Assembly (NCBI GenBank): GCA_002343775.1
Contig: DDSH01000009.1
Span: forward strand, 26,894-90,893
Source: Anaerolineales bacterium UBA2395
Lineage (GTDB): Bacteria > Chloroflexota > Anaerolineae > Anaerolineales > Villigracilaceae
Length of the DNA: 64,000 nucleotides
Direction: 5' to 3'
The translations under genes and the position numbers were made by a program. This document shows, in pieces, positions 8,272-16,723 of the stretch. Under the pieces are notes generated by a model that saw nothing but the letters and a program-made list of their open reading frames with translations, was not told where the DNA came from and did no database searches. The stretch's first letter is position 1, and every line of letters begins with the position of its first letter.

Positions 8272-9632
8272 TGCAAGTATTGTTACTCGGTGCAGGGACC
8301 GTAACCTCTCGTTTGAACATGCAGCTCGCAGAACAGGGGCATTCGGTGATAGCCCAAATTGCAGCATTCACCCCGCAACATATTGACCTGTTCGACTTTC
8401 GCGCGTTGGTAGTGGTCTCGCCTGAGTCTTCGGTCTCCCCGGAGAGTTTGGTCAAGGCAGCCGAACGTGGCAAGTTGATCTTCGTGATCGCGGGCGTCGG
8501 TGATGGCATGGCATCCTGGGCGAATGGCGTGGGTGTGCCATCCATTGCCTATCCACCCTCGGATGTGGACATCAATAAATTGTATGAAGAGATGCGCAGG
8601 GCGGATGCCGGCAACCTTGCTGCAGATGATCAGTATCGCAGAGCGGTGCTGGGCAGTGATATGTCGGCACGTATTCAATCGGGCATGGCGGTGCGCAAGA
8701 TCGCGATCACATCGCCCAAAGGTGGTACAGGCAAGACCACCGTGGCGGTTAATCTGGCGGTGGCTCTCGCGTTATCTGGTATCACGACTTACCTTGTGGA
8801 TGCAGACGGCAATGCCGGTGCTTTGCAATACCACATGCGCATGGAGCGGGTCAATACCACCATGATCGGCTTGTTGCGGCGCGAGATCGCCAAAGCTAGT
8901 AAAGGGGTCATGAGTGATGTGGCATCCGGTGCGGCGTATCTGAATGCATTTACCCCGTTGGAAAACCTGCCGACCTTGCGAGTCCTGCCTGGACTGATCA
9001 CCGATGATCTCGGCGATGAAGTCCTGCAACAGGAAGCCAAGGTTGTCGAGGTCATTCAAGGTTTGTATGAAGCCGGCGTCGCCGCTGGTGGCGTGGTCAT
9101 CATGGATGTCGGTATCAACCCGGCGCATGTCGTACATCGTGCCGCCTTGAAAGCGGCGGAAGGGATTGCGATCGTGATCAAGCCGGAGATCCCTGATCTC
9201 GCGGAAACACGAAGATGGATCGCGAGGATGATCAACTCCCTGGCAAGTGTAGTCGGCAAGGGCAGCGCTCATGAATTCGTCGGCAGCCGCGTCAAGCTCT
9301 GCTACAACCAGGTCGTGGGCGATGGCTTCAAGGCCGCGCACAAGATGCTGCAGCAAGCGTTGAGTGAAGACAAGATCGAACTGGCTTTGATTCCCAATGG
9401 GATTATTCCCATTGTCGATCCACGCCTGGCAGCTCAAGCCGTGAACTCGGATCGACGGGAGGATATCCTAATCTGGCGTTATAAGAAGGAGAAGTTGGAG
9501 GAACTGGGACCGTTTGCTGACTCTCTCTTGGGATTTGCATCTCACTTTGTTCCTGCTGTGCGGGAAGGTGCATCCCGTATTGGATTATTGCCGAATGCCC
9601 CGAAAAAACGCAGCTGGTTTGGGAAAGGCTAA
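8271..9632 (+). CDS. TadZ/CpaE-like ParA-type ATPase
   Basis: The product is 453 aa. Start ATG 8271 overlaps the previous TAA by one base and has a strong GGGAGGAGG site. The N-terminal 140 residues form a Rossmann- or receiver-like domain (MQVLLLGAGTVTSRLNMQLAEQG, FRALVVVSPESSVSPESLV), as in TadZ. A ParA/MinD-type ATPase follows: deviant Walker A SPKGGTGKTTVAVNLAVALA at about 149-157, YLVDADGNAGALQ, and VVIMDVGINPAHVVHRAALKAAEG. TadZ/CpaE proteins localise Tad pili to a cell pole by binding the membrane and the secretion ATPase. The gene is followed after 3 bases by cpaF, supporting that role here. Confidence 0.85.
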   Translation: MQVLLLGAGTVTSRLNMQLAEQGHSVIAQIAAFTPQHIDLFDFRALVVVSPESSVSPESLVKAAERGKLIFVIAGVGDGMASWANGVGVPSIAYPPSDVDINKLYEEMRRADAGNLAADDQYRRAVLGSDMSARIQSGMAVRKIAITSPKGGTGKTTVAVNLAVALALSGITTYLVDADGNAGALQYHMRMERVNTTMIGLLRREIAKASKGVMSDVASGAAYLNAFTPLENLPTLRVLPGLITDDLGDEVLQQEAKVVEVIQGLYEAGVAAGGVVIMDVGINPAHVVHRAALKAAEGIAIVIKPEIPDLAETRRWIARMINSLASVVGKGSAHEFVGSRVKLCYNQVVGDGFKAAHKMLQQALSEDKIELALIPNGIIPIVDPRLAAQAVNSDRREDILIWRYKKEKLEELGPFADSLLGFASHFVPAVREGASRIGLLPNAPKKRSWFGKG

Positions 9633-9635
9633 ATC

Positions 9636-11081
9636 ATGTTCGATATTGTCGGCAAAACCCTGAGACCTGTTTCTGAAGCGCGTTCCTCGGATGAGATGGA
9701 ACGCTGGTGGAATATTCTTGCTGAGGAAGGACGTGCAAAGAAGGCGATTGAGTCTTTACAAAAGAGCATGACCTCCACGGAGATCGAAGCCCTGGCTCGT
9801 CAGGTCTTTGAGGAAGTGAGCCTTCGTGCAGTGGATGCAGGTGTTTCCTTACCCAAGGAATACATCCTGCGTCTGATTGGTGAACTCTCCGGGATGGGTT
9901 CTTTACTGGAACTCATTGCCCGTTCCAACATTGAAGACATCGCCATCAACCTGGGGCATATCTATGTGTACACCACCAGCAATGGCTGGGAACATGCCGG
10001 TCCCGCACCGGATGGCATTGGCGATGCATTGCGAGTCATGATTGACCGCGCCGGACAACGTGCGCCGACACCGGATTACCCGATTGCGGATGCGATGTTG
10101 CAGGTTATGGTTCCGCTGGTGGATGGCAGTGTAAGGCGCAAAGGTGTGCGTATCAACTATGTCATGCCGCCGGCATCGCCTTATGGCGACACGATCACCT
10201 TGCGTGTTTCGAATTACCGCACAGCATCTGACTTGACACAGGGGAGTCTGGCTTTGTTGTGTCAAAACAGACTCCCGCCCGTGCCTCGTCCCAAGTTCGA
10301 CCCAAAGGACTTCCCGCGTGGTAATGGCATCCTTACACCGGAAGCTGCGAATTATCTCTTGAGCGTCATGGTGCATGGCGGAACGCTGGTCATCGCCGGC
10401 ACGACCGGTTCGGGCAAGACCTTTGTCGGACAGCGTATCCTGCAGGAGATGCTGGACTACTATCCCCGTGGTGCGATCCGTTTGTTCATTGTGGAAGACA
10501 GTAATGAGATCATCCTCAACGGCTGGAACGGCGATGGCAAGGCAGACACAGGCAACGTCATCTACACCGTGACCCGTCCTGAAATTCGTGGTGGTCCGCC
10601 GCCAGTCACCATGTACGACCTGATCCGTTCGGCGTTACGTTCGCGTCCGCATGGAGTCGTCATCGGCGAAGCGCGCGGCGCCGAAGCCTGGGAGTTGATC
10701 CGTGCCGCAGCGACTGGACATGGACATTCTGCTTTTACGATCCATGCCACCAGCGCCGAGCATGTCTGGCCGCGCTTTTTGCAGGTGGTGCAGGCGCATC
10801 CGGATGCGGCGCGCATGTCCGAGATCCAGATCGCGCAGTCGTTTGCGGAAGCCGTGACGGCAGCCGTGTACATCGAGCGCAATCCGCAACATGGGCAGAT
10901 CGTGCGCGAGATCGTGGAGGTCTCCACCATCGTGGAACGCACCGCCGCACGTCCATCCTTTTCCCCGTTGTTCAAGTATGAAGCCGGCAAGGGACTTGTT
11001 CCCACCGGCAATCGACCGATGCGTCCGGGCTTTCGTGCCACGGACCTGAATGTTCCTGAATCCGTTTTTAAATCTTCATGA
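9636..11081 (+). CDS. cpaF: CpaF/TadA-type secretion ATPase (VirB11 family)
   Basis: The product is 481 aa from ATG 9636. This is a type II/IV secretion ATPase. The N-terminal domain holds IARSNIEDIAINLGHIYVY, the usual CpaF segment. The core has Walker A AGTTGSGKTFVGQ at about 252-262, an Asp-box region (RLFIVEDSNEIIL), a Walker B-like region (SRPHGVVIGEARGAEAWELI) and a His box (AATGHGHSAFTIHATSAEH). Arg residues typical of the family precede Walker A. It would power pilus assembly or secretion as a cytoplasmic hexamer. It lies between the TadZ-like gene and two unknown genes; the TadB/TadC platform genes that normally follow cpaF are absent. Confidence 0.92.
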   Translation: MFDIVGKTLRPVSEARSSDEMERWWNILAEEGRAKKAIESLQKSMTSTEIEALARQVFEEVSLRAVDAGVSLPKEYILRLIGELSGMGSLLELIARSNIEDIAINLGHIYVYTTSNGWEHAGPAPDGIGDALRVMIDRAGQRAPTPDYPIADAMLQVMVPLVDGSVRRKGVRINYVMPPASPYGDTITLRVSNYRTASDLTQGSLALLCQNRLPPVPRPKFDPKDFPRGNGILTPEAANYLLSVMVHGGTLVIAGTTGSGKTFVGQRILQEMLDYYPRGAIRLFIVEDSNEIILNGWNGDGKADTGNVIYTVTRPEIRGGPPPVTMYDLIRSALRSRPHGVVIGEARGAEAWELIRAAATGHGHSAFTIHATSAEHVWPRFLQVVQAHPDAARMSEIQIAQSFAEAVTAAVYIERNPQHGQIVREIVEVSTIVERTAARPSFSPLFKYEAGKGLVPTGNRPMRPGFRATDLNVPESVFKSS

Positions 11082-11090
11082 GGTGACAAA

Positions 11091-11426
11091 ATGAAACTCC
11101 CCATCGTTATAAATGAACCGCCAAATATTTTTGACCCCGAAATCGTCCATCATGATCTGAATGAAAATCCAGATCTGTGGTCCCGCGTTGTATATGTTTA
11201 TCAGACCGTGGGGATTCACGGTCTCGATGGAGTTGAGGTTGATCATGTCAACTATTATCTGCTTGCAAATCCCGGGATGGAGGATCGCCTGATTGAGATT
11301 GCCTGTCGCTGGACCCCGGGCAGGTTGGAATGGGTGGATTGGGAGGAAAGCAGTCGTTTTGGCATTTTCAGGACTGATCGACCGATCCATAAGCAAAAGA
11401 TCCTGAAGGTCATTTGGGTGGTTTAA
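11091..11426 (+). CDS. Unknown 111-aa protein of the cpaF operon
   Basis: It starts at ATG 11091, 9 bases after the cpaF stop, with GAGGTGA upstream. The sequence is soluble and acidic with many Trp and Tyr residues (NPDLWSRVVYVYQTVGIHG, DHVNYYLLANPGMEDRL, RLEWVDWEESSRFGIF). No known motif is recognised. The stop overlaps the next start by one base (TAATG), so it is coupled to its neighbour. Possible roles include a partner or effector of the secretion-like machine; the sequence itself does not say. Confidence 0.65.
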   Translation: MKLPIVINEPPNIFDPEIVHHDLNENPDLWSRVVYVYQTVGIHGLDGVEVDHVNYYLLANPGMEDRLIEIACRWTPGRLEWVDWEESSRFGIFRTDRPIHKQKILKVIWVV

Positions 11427-11962
11427 TGATGTCACCATATGAAATCGGTTCGACAAGGACATTTGTTTTGTCGAAGGGCTTTATACAAGTTGGAAATCAC
11501 GCAGCGTTGATCGGCGAGGATGAGACAAGGCGCTTGTTCGCTGAAGTGGTTGCCGACCCGGATCGCCCGGACGTGCGACCTCAGGAGGCCTACCAGGCGA
11601 TCCTGTCTTCGGTCCAGCCAGGCTGGACATTACGATTACTCCAATTGTTCTGGCCGGACCCGGAACCGAGGTTGGAGTTCCAGAAGCAGGTGCAACAATG
11701 GAACGCGCCTGTTACAGAGGGTTTGAAAATTCTGCACCTGGGGCTATGCCTTGCGGTGCAGGAATATCCACTTCCCTTTGTGCGGCGAACCGTATTGGAA
11801 TTTGTACTACCAGGCGATGAGGGGGGCGCCTGGTGGGAGGGATTGGCGGGATTGTGTGCCGGCTTTGGATTACGGATTCGATATCTGGATCGAAATGCAA
11901 TTGAAGGCTTGACCCGCTGGGTATTGAATCCGAATCTGGAATATAGAACCCAGTTTGATTAA
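11426..11962 (+). CDS. Unknown 178-aa protein, last gene of the cpaF operon; C-terminus duplicated at 18.4 kb
   Basis: ATG 11426 overlaps the previous stop. The protein is soluble, with a helical N-terminal half (ETRRLFAEVVADPDRPDVRP, YQAILSSVQPGWTLRLLQLF) and a conserved-looking C-terminal third (FVRRTVLEFVLPGDEG, AWWEGLAGLCAGFGLRIRYL). No family is recognised. The C-terminal 58 codons recur at 18380-18553 with ten base differences, nearly all synonymous. That suggests the segment was under selection for protein sequence after copying, or that the copy came from a related locus. Its position at the end of the operon fits a specific component of the CpaB/TadZ/CpaF machine. Confidence 0.65.
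   Translation: MMSPYEIGSTRTFVLSKGFIQVGNHAALIGEDETRRLFAEVVADPDRPDVRPQEAYQAILSSVQPGWTLRLLQLFWPDPEPRLEFQKQVQQWNAPVTEGLKILHLGLCLAVQEYPLPFVRRTVLEFVLPGDEGGAWWEGLAGLCAGFGLRIRYLDRNAIEGLTRWVLNPNLEYRTQFD
11771..11944 (+). repeat. Direct repeat copy A (partner 18380-18553)
   Basis: This 174-base segment inside the 178-aa gene begins at CTTCCCTTTG and ends at GGAATAT. It matches 18380-18553 with ten mismatches by eye, and only one clearly changes an amino acid (Gly to Val). The two copies flank the cassette array. Confidence 0.9.
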
Positions 11963-12269
11963 TATGTTCCAAAGGATTGCATAAGGGATTGAGAAGGAAA
12001 TTGTCAGCAAAAGGTCCATTTTGAGGATCAGTGGCATACTTGATTTGGATCGCTTCTCGTGATTGCCCGGAGAGTTTCTTCCTGGCTGTGAGGTACTTCT
12101 GATCCATTGCTATGGATAAATTTTGGCAGGAGTGGCATAAAATTTATTCTATCCGTACAAAGTATGCTAAACGGAATTGTTTGGCATAACACCCACAGGA
12201 GGACAAATGGCCGAACGGTGCCGTTAAAGTATTTGGCGGCACTTCAAAAATAATCGTGAGGGAATGTGA

Positions 12270-12667
12270 ATGTCCAAACGAAAAAAGACCCTTTACTCGA
12301 AGCACGAAAAAAGGGAAAATCCTACACTTGGCTAATTCCAGATGGTGGCAATTTAGCCTCTATGCGCGAAGCAGTAAAACATGGACAAACGCTAGCCATG
12401 TCACCAATTGCGAGCCCCAGTGAAATTTAAGTCGGTGATTTCGTTCTTGTCAAATAGCACCAAAGTGATATTTTTCATATTGTCAGCGAAATTCAAGATG
12501 GTCAATTTCTCCTTGTCAATAGTTTAGGCAAGGTTAATGGTTGGGTAAGCGCAGAAGAGGTTCCTGGCAGAGTGACAGGAATTATTGAGCCTGAGCCTCG
12601 TCCAGGTATCGAAGTTATGTTTGATGAATTAATCAGTGCTGATTATTACCGACCAAGCCTCCGATAG
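12270..12667 (+). pseudogene. Decayed cassette gene, S24/S26 peptidase-like fold possible
   Basis: After GAGGGA, ATG 12270 reads MSKRKK and then needs a frameshift near 12286 to continue as PLLEARKKGKSYTWLIPDGG, LASMREAVKHGQTLAMSPI, VGDFVLVK and DIFHIVSEIQDGQFLLVNS, then GKVNGWVSAEEVPGRV. The frame is broken by TAA at 12428 and TAG at 12455. The VGDFVLVK...NGWV pattern resembles beta-rich proteins of the S24/S26 signal-peptidase-like group, but no catalytic residues can be assigned. It is inactive as it stands. The end overlaps the next decayed frame, as in a once-coupled gene pair. Confidence 0.55.
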
Positions 12668-12922
12668 TGAAGCACAGCGAATGTTCTCGATTGTTGATGA
12701 TTTACGCTGGTATGCTGATAGAATCGGAAAAGAGCGTTTGGACACAATGCCTCGCTCCAACAAATGGGTTTCCATCAGAACCTATGGCGACTCACAAAGC
12801 AAGTGAAAAAGGCGACGACACCTGTTTCAAATCGTGTTCTCTACCTCATCGATCGTGGCAAGGAATGCGTAGGGCTGGCTGGTGGGTTATTTGCACTCTT
12901 TGAATACAGGGGTTCGGATTAA
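12636..12922 (+). pseudogene. Second decayed cassette gene, unknown family
   Basis: From GTG 12636 the frame reads VLIITDQASDSEAQRMFSI, DDLRWYADRIGKERLDTMP and RSNKWVSIRTYGDSQSK to a TGA at 12804. A frame shifted by one continues as KATTPVSNRVLYLIDRGKEC and VGLAGGLFALFEYRGSD to TAA at 12920-12922. The smooth continuation suggests a single gene broken by one frameshift. No family is recognised. The attC-like site follows 12 bases later, so this closes the first cassette. Confidence 0.45.
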
Positions 12923-12933
12923 AACGAATATTC

Positions 12934-13066
12934 ACCCCACACAGCGTGCGACAACTGACGCTGGGGATAACCGTTTCGCGGCGTGCGCAAATCTCAGGCA
13001 GTTTTGTGCGCCTCAGCGCAGGTACCCCACTCGCTCCGCTCGAGGGCGAGGCGCAAACTGTTGAGC
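12934..13066 (+). other. attC-like site 1
   Basis: The block runs from a degenerate left end (CCCACACAGCGTGC) through an ACAACTGACGCTGGGG box and hairpins such as CTCGCTCCGCTCGAG to GCGCAAACTGTTGAGC. The right core GTTGAGC at 13060-13066 matches GTTRRRY. It shares CAGCGTGC, ACTGACGC, ACCCCACTCGCTCCGCTCG and GCAAAC with sites 2-4. Confidence 0.65.
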
Positions 13067-13248
13067 GGCTATTGAATTTTGAGGGACAGATCTCTATAAT
13101 AATTATGGGGTGGGCAAGTTGTTCGAAATTCCAGTTTTAGAAGTTCAAGATTCCTTTCGTTTTTAGAGGGCCTATACGATGTGCAGTCGCATAAAATTCA
13201 GTTGATTGATGGACCGCACAGAAAATTATGCTTCGGGAAGGAGCAAGT

Positions 13249-13680
13249 ATGAAAGAACTTCGCACCGAAATCGAGATTCAGGCAACGCCAGATAAAGTCT
13301 GGCAAGTCTTAACGAGTCTCGATAAGTATCCAGAGTGGAATCCATTTATCCACCATGCAGTTGGAAAAGCAAAGGTGGGTGAGAAAGTGGACATCACTTT
13401 CAAGTCGGGGTCAAAAGAAATGACATTGCATTGCACCGTCGTCAAGGTGGAGCCAAACAAAGAATTACGCTGGAAATATCACATCGCTCTGCCTATCCTC
13501 TTCAGTGGTGAGCATAGTTTCATCATTGAACAAGTTGAAGGCAATAAGATTCGCTTCATTGACCGAGAGATATTCAATGGCTTGCTTGTTTCATCGCAAG
13601 CGCGAGACATTGACACCAATTCAAAGCAGGGTTTTGAAGCGATGGATAAGGCATTGAAGATACAAGCAGAATTAAATTAG
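13249..13680 (+). CDS. SRPBCC (START-like) family protein in a gene cassette
   Basis: The product is 143 aa. ATG 13249 is preferred over TTG/ATG 13228 because GGAAGGAGC precedes it. The pattern is that of polyketide cyclase/SRPBCC proteins: KELRTEIEIQATPDKVWQVL, LDKYPEWNPFI, KVGEKVDITFKSGSKEMTL, then LRWKYHI and a C-terminal helix (GFEAMDKALKIQAELN). These proteins form a helix-grip cavity that binds hydrophobic ligands; the ligand here is unknown. It is the only gene of cassette 2, followed by attC-like site 2 about 140 bases downstream. No signal peptide is visible, so it should be cytoplasmic. Confidence 0.85.
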   Translation: MKELRTEIEIQATPDKVWQVLTSLDKYPEWNPFIHHAVGKAKVGEKVDITFKSGSKEMTLHCTVVKVEPNKELRWKYHIALPILFSGEHSFIIEQVEGNKIRFIDREIFNGLLVSSQARDIDTNSKQGFEAMDKALKIQAELN

Positions 13681-13819
13681 TTTTTCAGATATCTTGTTAT
13701 CAGGTCTGTGAATTAATAGGCATTGGTTATCCTGTCTAATGACTGTAAAATCAACGCAAGACCATCACATTTTAAATTTTGTGCATGGCTCCGGTTTTGG
13801 TTATGTGCAACTGGTCACC

Positions 13820-14065
13820 GCGCAACAAAGCGTGCAGCCTGCTCCACTGCGTTGCGCGGGTCGAACTGCCTGACGCTGGTGACTGCCTCCTTCGGCGGCT
13901 TGCGCACATCTCAAACAGTTATCACGCCTGAGCCTTTATCCAGTTGGACGGCTTTGCCGTCCCTGCCTTGGCTGTCGATAGGCGAAGCCGTATCAAGACA
14001 AAGTGCAGACTATTACCACGAAGTGGTAAAACTTCTAAAGAGTACATTGGCGTAATCCGTTGGGC
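13820..14065 (+). other. attC-like site 2
   Basis: It starts GCGCAACAAAGCGTGCAG and contains CGAACTGCCTGACGCTGG. Several local dyads are visible (CGGCTTTGCCG, ACCACGAAGTGGT). It ends CGTAATCCGTTGGGC, with right core GTTGGGC at 14059-14065. The 246-base length is greater than that of a classical attC, because of long variable terminal structures. Confidence 0.7.
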
Positions 14066-14107
14066 GCAAAACAGCAACTGGACTCGAAATGAGTTCGGGA
14101 GGAAGCA

Positions 14108-16369
14108 ATGAAAAAGGTATCCTATTTCTTTCTGCCTGTGTTGATTTTGGCACTACTTGGAAGTTGCGACTTTTTTTCAAATACAATTTCATATGAAAAC
14201 TTGCAAGCAACAAATGACGCGCTAAAAATCCAACTGACAGTTCAATCTTCCATTTTGGCTACTCAAAATGCGCAAACGAACAAGGTCGTAGAACCCCCCT
14301 CAATGTCTTCTCCATCCGCGCAATCTATTACATCATCCCCAACGCCATACCCATTTGTTACGAACAACACGCCATTGCCGCCTCTTGCTCCCATAAGCAA
14401 GAACAATATTGACCACTTGGTCAAAGTTGCGGAACTAGGCACTGGAATACCCGTTTCAGCTTTCTGGTCTCCAGACGGCAAAGAGTTTGCGATTGTTACC
14501 GTTGCTGGCATATATAAATACGACGCAAAAACTTTCAAAGAAATCGCGTTTTTCAGATTGCCCATCGAGCGGTCATTCAACCGAATTGGCAACACACTTT
14601 TCTCACCAGACGGTCAATATATTGCATTGTCAACAGCATTTGACCAAGATCGCAGTAGAAAAAACGTCATAGACCTTTATAGTTCCCAAACTGGACAACT
14701 TATTTCCAGTTTTTTTGATGTCGATATACATGGCGGGCTAAATTCGAATTATATTGCTTTTTCTCCCAAGAATGATGTCATTGCAGTGTTGGAAAAAACA
14801 GAGGTTAGTGTTTGGGATTTGGACACCAAAAGCCTTGTTGCAAGATTAGAAACTGATTCCAGCGGTTACGGAGCCACAACTGGTATGCAATTTTCTCCCA
14901 ACGGCGCAATGCTATCTGCAAGTATAAGATTAAATGACGGTGGTTTTACACTAATTACATGGGATGCATCCAATTGGAGTAAAATGTATGACTTGCGCTC
15001 CTTTGATAATCCTTCATATTTCCGAAGTTATGTGGTTGGCCCATTTTCCTTTTCCCCTGATTCAAAATATATATTCCTGGATGTTCCTGCCATCGGGTTG
15101 ACAATAAGAGACGCATTTACAGGGGAACATTTAGGATATATATCTACAGAAACGCAACTTGGAGCAGGCACAAGCATCGGGGATATAGACGTAAATTCAG
15201 CGGGAGAGATAGCAGTTTCAATTCAAGATGCTAATAACTATAGCCCCGATATCATCAAAGTGTGGTCAAGCACGGGCTCGCAAATAATGGAATTTAGGCT
15301 TGATGGCATCGGTAATGACTTTACTATCCAATCCATTGATTTCTCGCCCGATGGCGAAAAGTTATTACTCCTTTCGAACGACACAACTATTAGAGTATTA
15401 GATGTTCGTACTAAAACAATAATCAGTTCTATTCAGTTTTACAATAGTTATACAGCATCTTTTTCCCCAAGCGAAAATCTATTACTGACACATCCAATAT
15501 ATTATTTACATGGTGGAACATACAATAATTTATTTTGGGCATGGGATGTGGGACTTGGCAGCCCCATTCCAATCTATTTTGAAAATTTCACTGGAGTAGG
15601 AAAACTTGTTTACAGTCCTGATGGCTCATTAGCTGTCTCGTCCGACTTTCGATCAGACCCTGCCAATAATAACGAACTGTATGGATTATTCACCGTACAG
15701 GATCGCTCTACATTTACATTTCGTTGCGCTTTGCTGGGACCTGTGGGAAACAACCGCCTGCCAGATGATTACGGTTCGATAGAACCGGTTTTCTTCACAA
15801 ACGACGGCAAATATGTGGTTGGCGGTACTTTTGTATATATTTATATATGGGAAACTAATTCATGTCGTTTAGTCAACACGCTCATTGACAACGAGAAATG
15901 GGGTGGTGATAGATCAAATTTCGTGAACTCCATCGCGTACTCGCCAGATGGTCAATGGCTTGCTTCAAGTCATGTCGATGGTTCATTAAAAATTTGGTCT
16001 TTGCCAGATGGAGTACTCTACGGTTCTTTTCTTAACTATCCCGAACAAGTTCATAACAAATTGTTGTTTTTGCCAGACGGGCGACTCCTCAGTTCTTTGG
16101 GGAGTATTTGGTCGGTTCCAGAGGGAACAAAGATTGGCGAAGATCCAAATTTCTCGGGCTACCCACATACGATTTCCAATAATGGGAAATACTTGGCTAC
16201 TAGTTATAATGACGAAGTGAGAATCGTCGAAGTTGATACCGGGGAAATTGTGTTTAGGAGAACAATGTATTCATTACTGCATGACCCCGAAATTGCATTT
16301 TCCCCCGATATGACCATGTTCATAATTAACCAAACAGGAATCATTGAAATTTGGGGCGAACCAAAATAA
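14108..16369 (+). CDS. WD40-repeat lipoprotein in a gene cassette
   Basis: The product is 753 aa from ATG 14108, with GGGAGGAAG upstream. Residues 1-20 are a lipoprotein signal (FFLPVLILALLGSC, lipobox LGSC). A coiled or linker stretch and a Thr/Pro/Ser-rich segment follow to about residue 95. From there to the end there are about 12-14 WD40-like blades marked by FSPDG/YSPDG motifs (SAFWSPDGKEFAIVT, LFSPDGQYIALST, IDFSPDGEKLLLLS, IAYSPDGQWLASSHVDGSLKIW). Two stacked propellers would fit this number. It would sit on the outer face of the membrane as a binding scaffold. It is AT-rich compared with the neighbours, and at 2.3 kb it is large for an integron cassette gene. Confidence 0.85.
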   Translation: MKKVSYFFLPVLILALLGSCDFFSNTISYENLQATNDALKIQLTVQSSILATQNAQTNKVVEPPSMSSPSAQSITSSPTPYPFVTNNTPLPPLAPISKNNIDHLVKVAELGTGIPVSAFWSPDGKEFAIVTVAGIYKYDAKTFKEIAFFRLPIERSFNRIGNTLFSPDGQYIALSTAFDQDRSRKNVIDLYSSQTGQLISSFFDVDIHGGLNSNYIAFSPKNDVIAVLEKTEVSVWDLDTKSLVARLETDSSGYGATTGMQFSPNGAMLSASIRLNDGGFTLITWDASNWSKMYDLRSFDNPSYFRSYVVGPFSFSPDSKYIFLDVPAIGLTIRDAFTGEHLGYISTETQLGAGTSIGDIDVNSAGEIAVSIQDANNYSPDIIKVWSSTGSQIMEFRLDGIGNDFTIQSIDFSPDGEKLLLLSNDTTIRVLDVRTKTIISSIQFYNSYTASFSPSENLLLTHPIYYLHGGTYNNLFWAWDVGLGSPIPIYFENFTGVGKLVYSPDGSLAVSSDFRSDPANNNELYGLFTVQDRSTFTFRCALLGPVGNNRLPDDYGSIEPVFFTNDGKYVVGGTFVYIYIWETNSCRLVNTLIDNEKWGGDRSNFVNSIAYSPDGQWLASSHVDGSLKIWSLPDGVLYGSFLNYPEQVHNKLLFLPDGRLLSSLGSIWSVPEGTKIGEDPNFSGYPHTISNNGKYLATSYNDEVRIVEVDTGEIVFRRTMYSLLHDPEIAFSPDMTMFIINQTGIIEIWGEPK

Positions 16370-16390
16370 AGAAATTATGCGCGATCATGC

Positions 16391-16667
16391 GCCCAACAAA
16401 GCATATGCCCCGTCTTCGCTTCGCTACATAGGGCGAACTGCCTGACGCAGGGAATGGCAAGCGCATAGTCGCTTGCTCTGGGCGATCCCAGTCCAAATGA
16501 ACGAACGGCGCTCGCTGAAGGCTCGCTCGCCCAATCTGCGTACATCCCAAGAAGTATTCTATGCTTTATCATTATTCCCTGTTCTGCTCCGCTTTCCCCG
16601 CCCTAGCGCAGGCTTGTGCCACAAAGTGGTATATCTTCTACCAGGACGATGGAGCAAACCGTTGGGC
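16391..16667 (+). other. attC-like site 3
   Basis: It starts GCCCAACAAAGCATATGCC (left core GCCCAAC 16391-16397) and contains GCGAACTGCCTGACGCAGG. It ends GGAGCAAACCGTTGGGC (right core 16661-16667). The two 7-base cores are perfect reverse complements, as expected of R'' and R' boxes. Internal dyads include GGCGCTCGCTGAAGGCTCGC and ACAAAGTGGTATATC. Confidence 0.8.
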
Positions 16668-16723
16668 GGCTGGCTTGCATTCAAATAGGCTGTTAATTAC
16701 TTGTAAGGAGATAAAAACGAAAA

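Noticed and set aside
11712..12107. Minus-strand frame of 131 codons after the cpaF operon
   Set aside because: It mostly mirrors the 178-aa gene; only its first 45 codons lie outside and show no motif or ribosome site.
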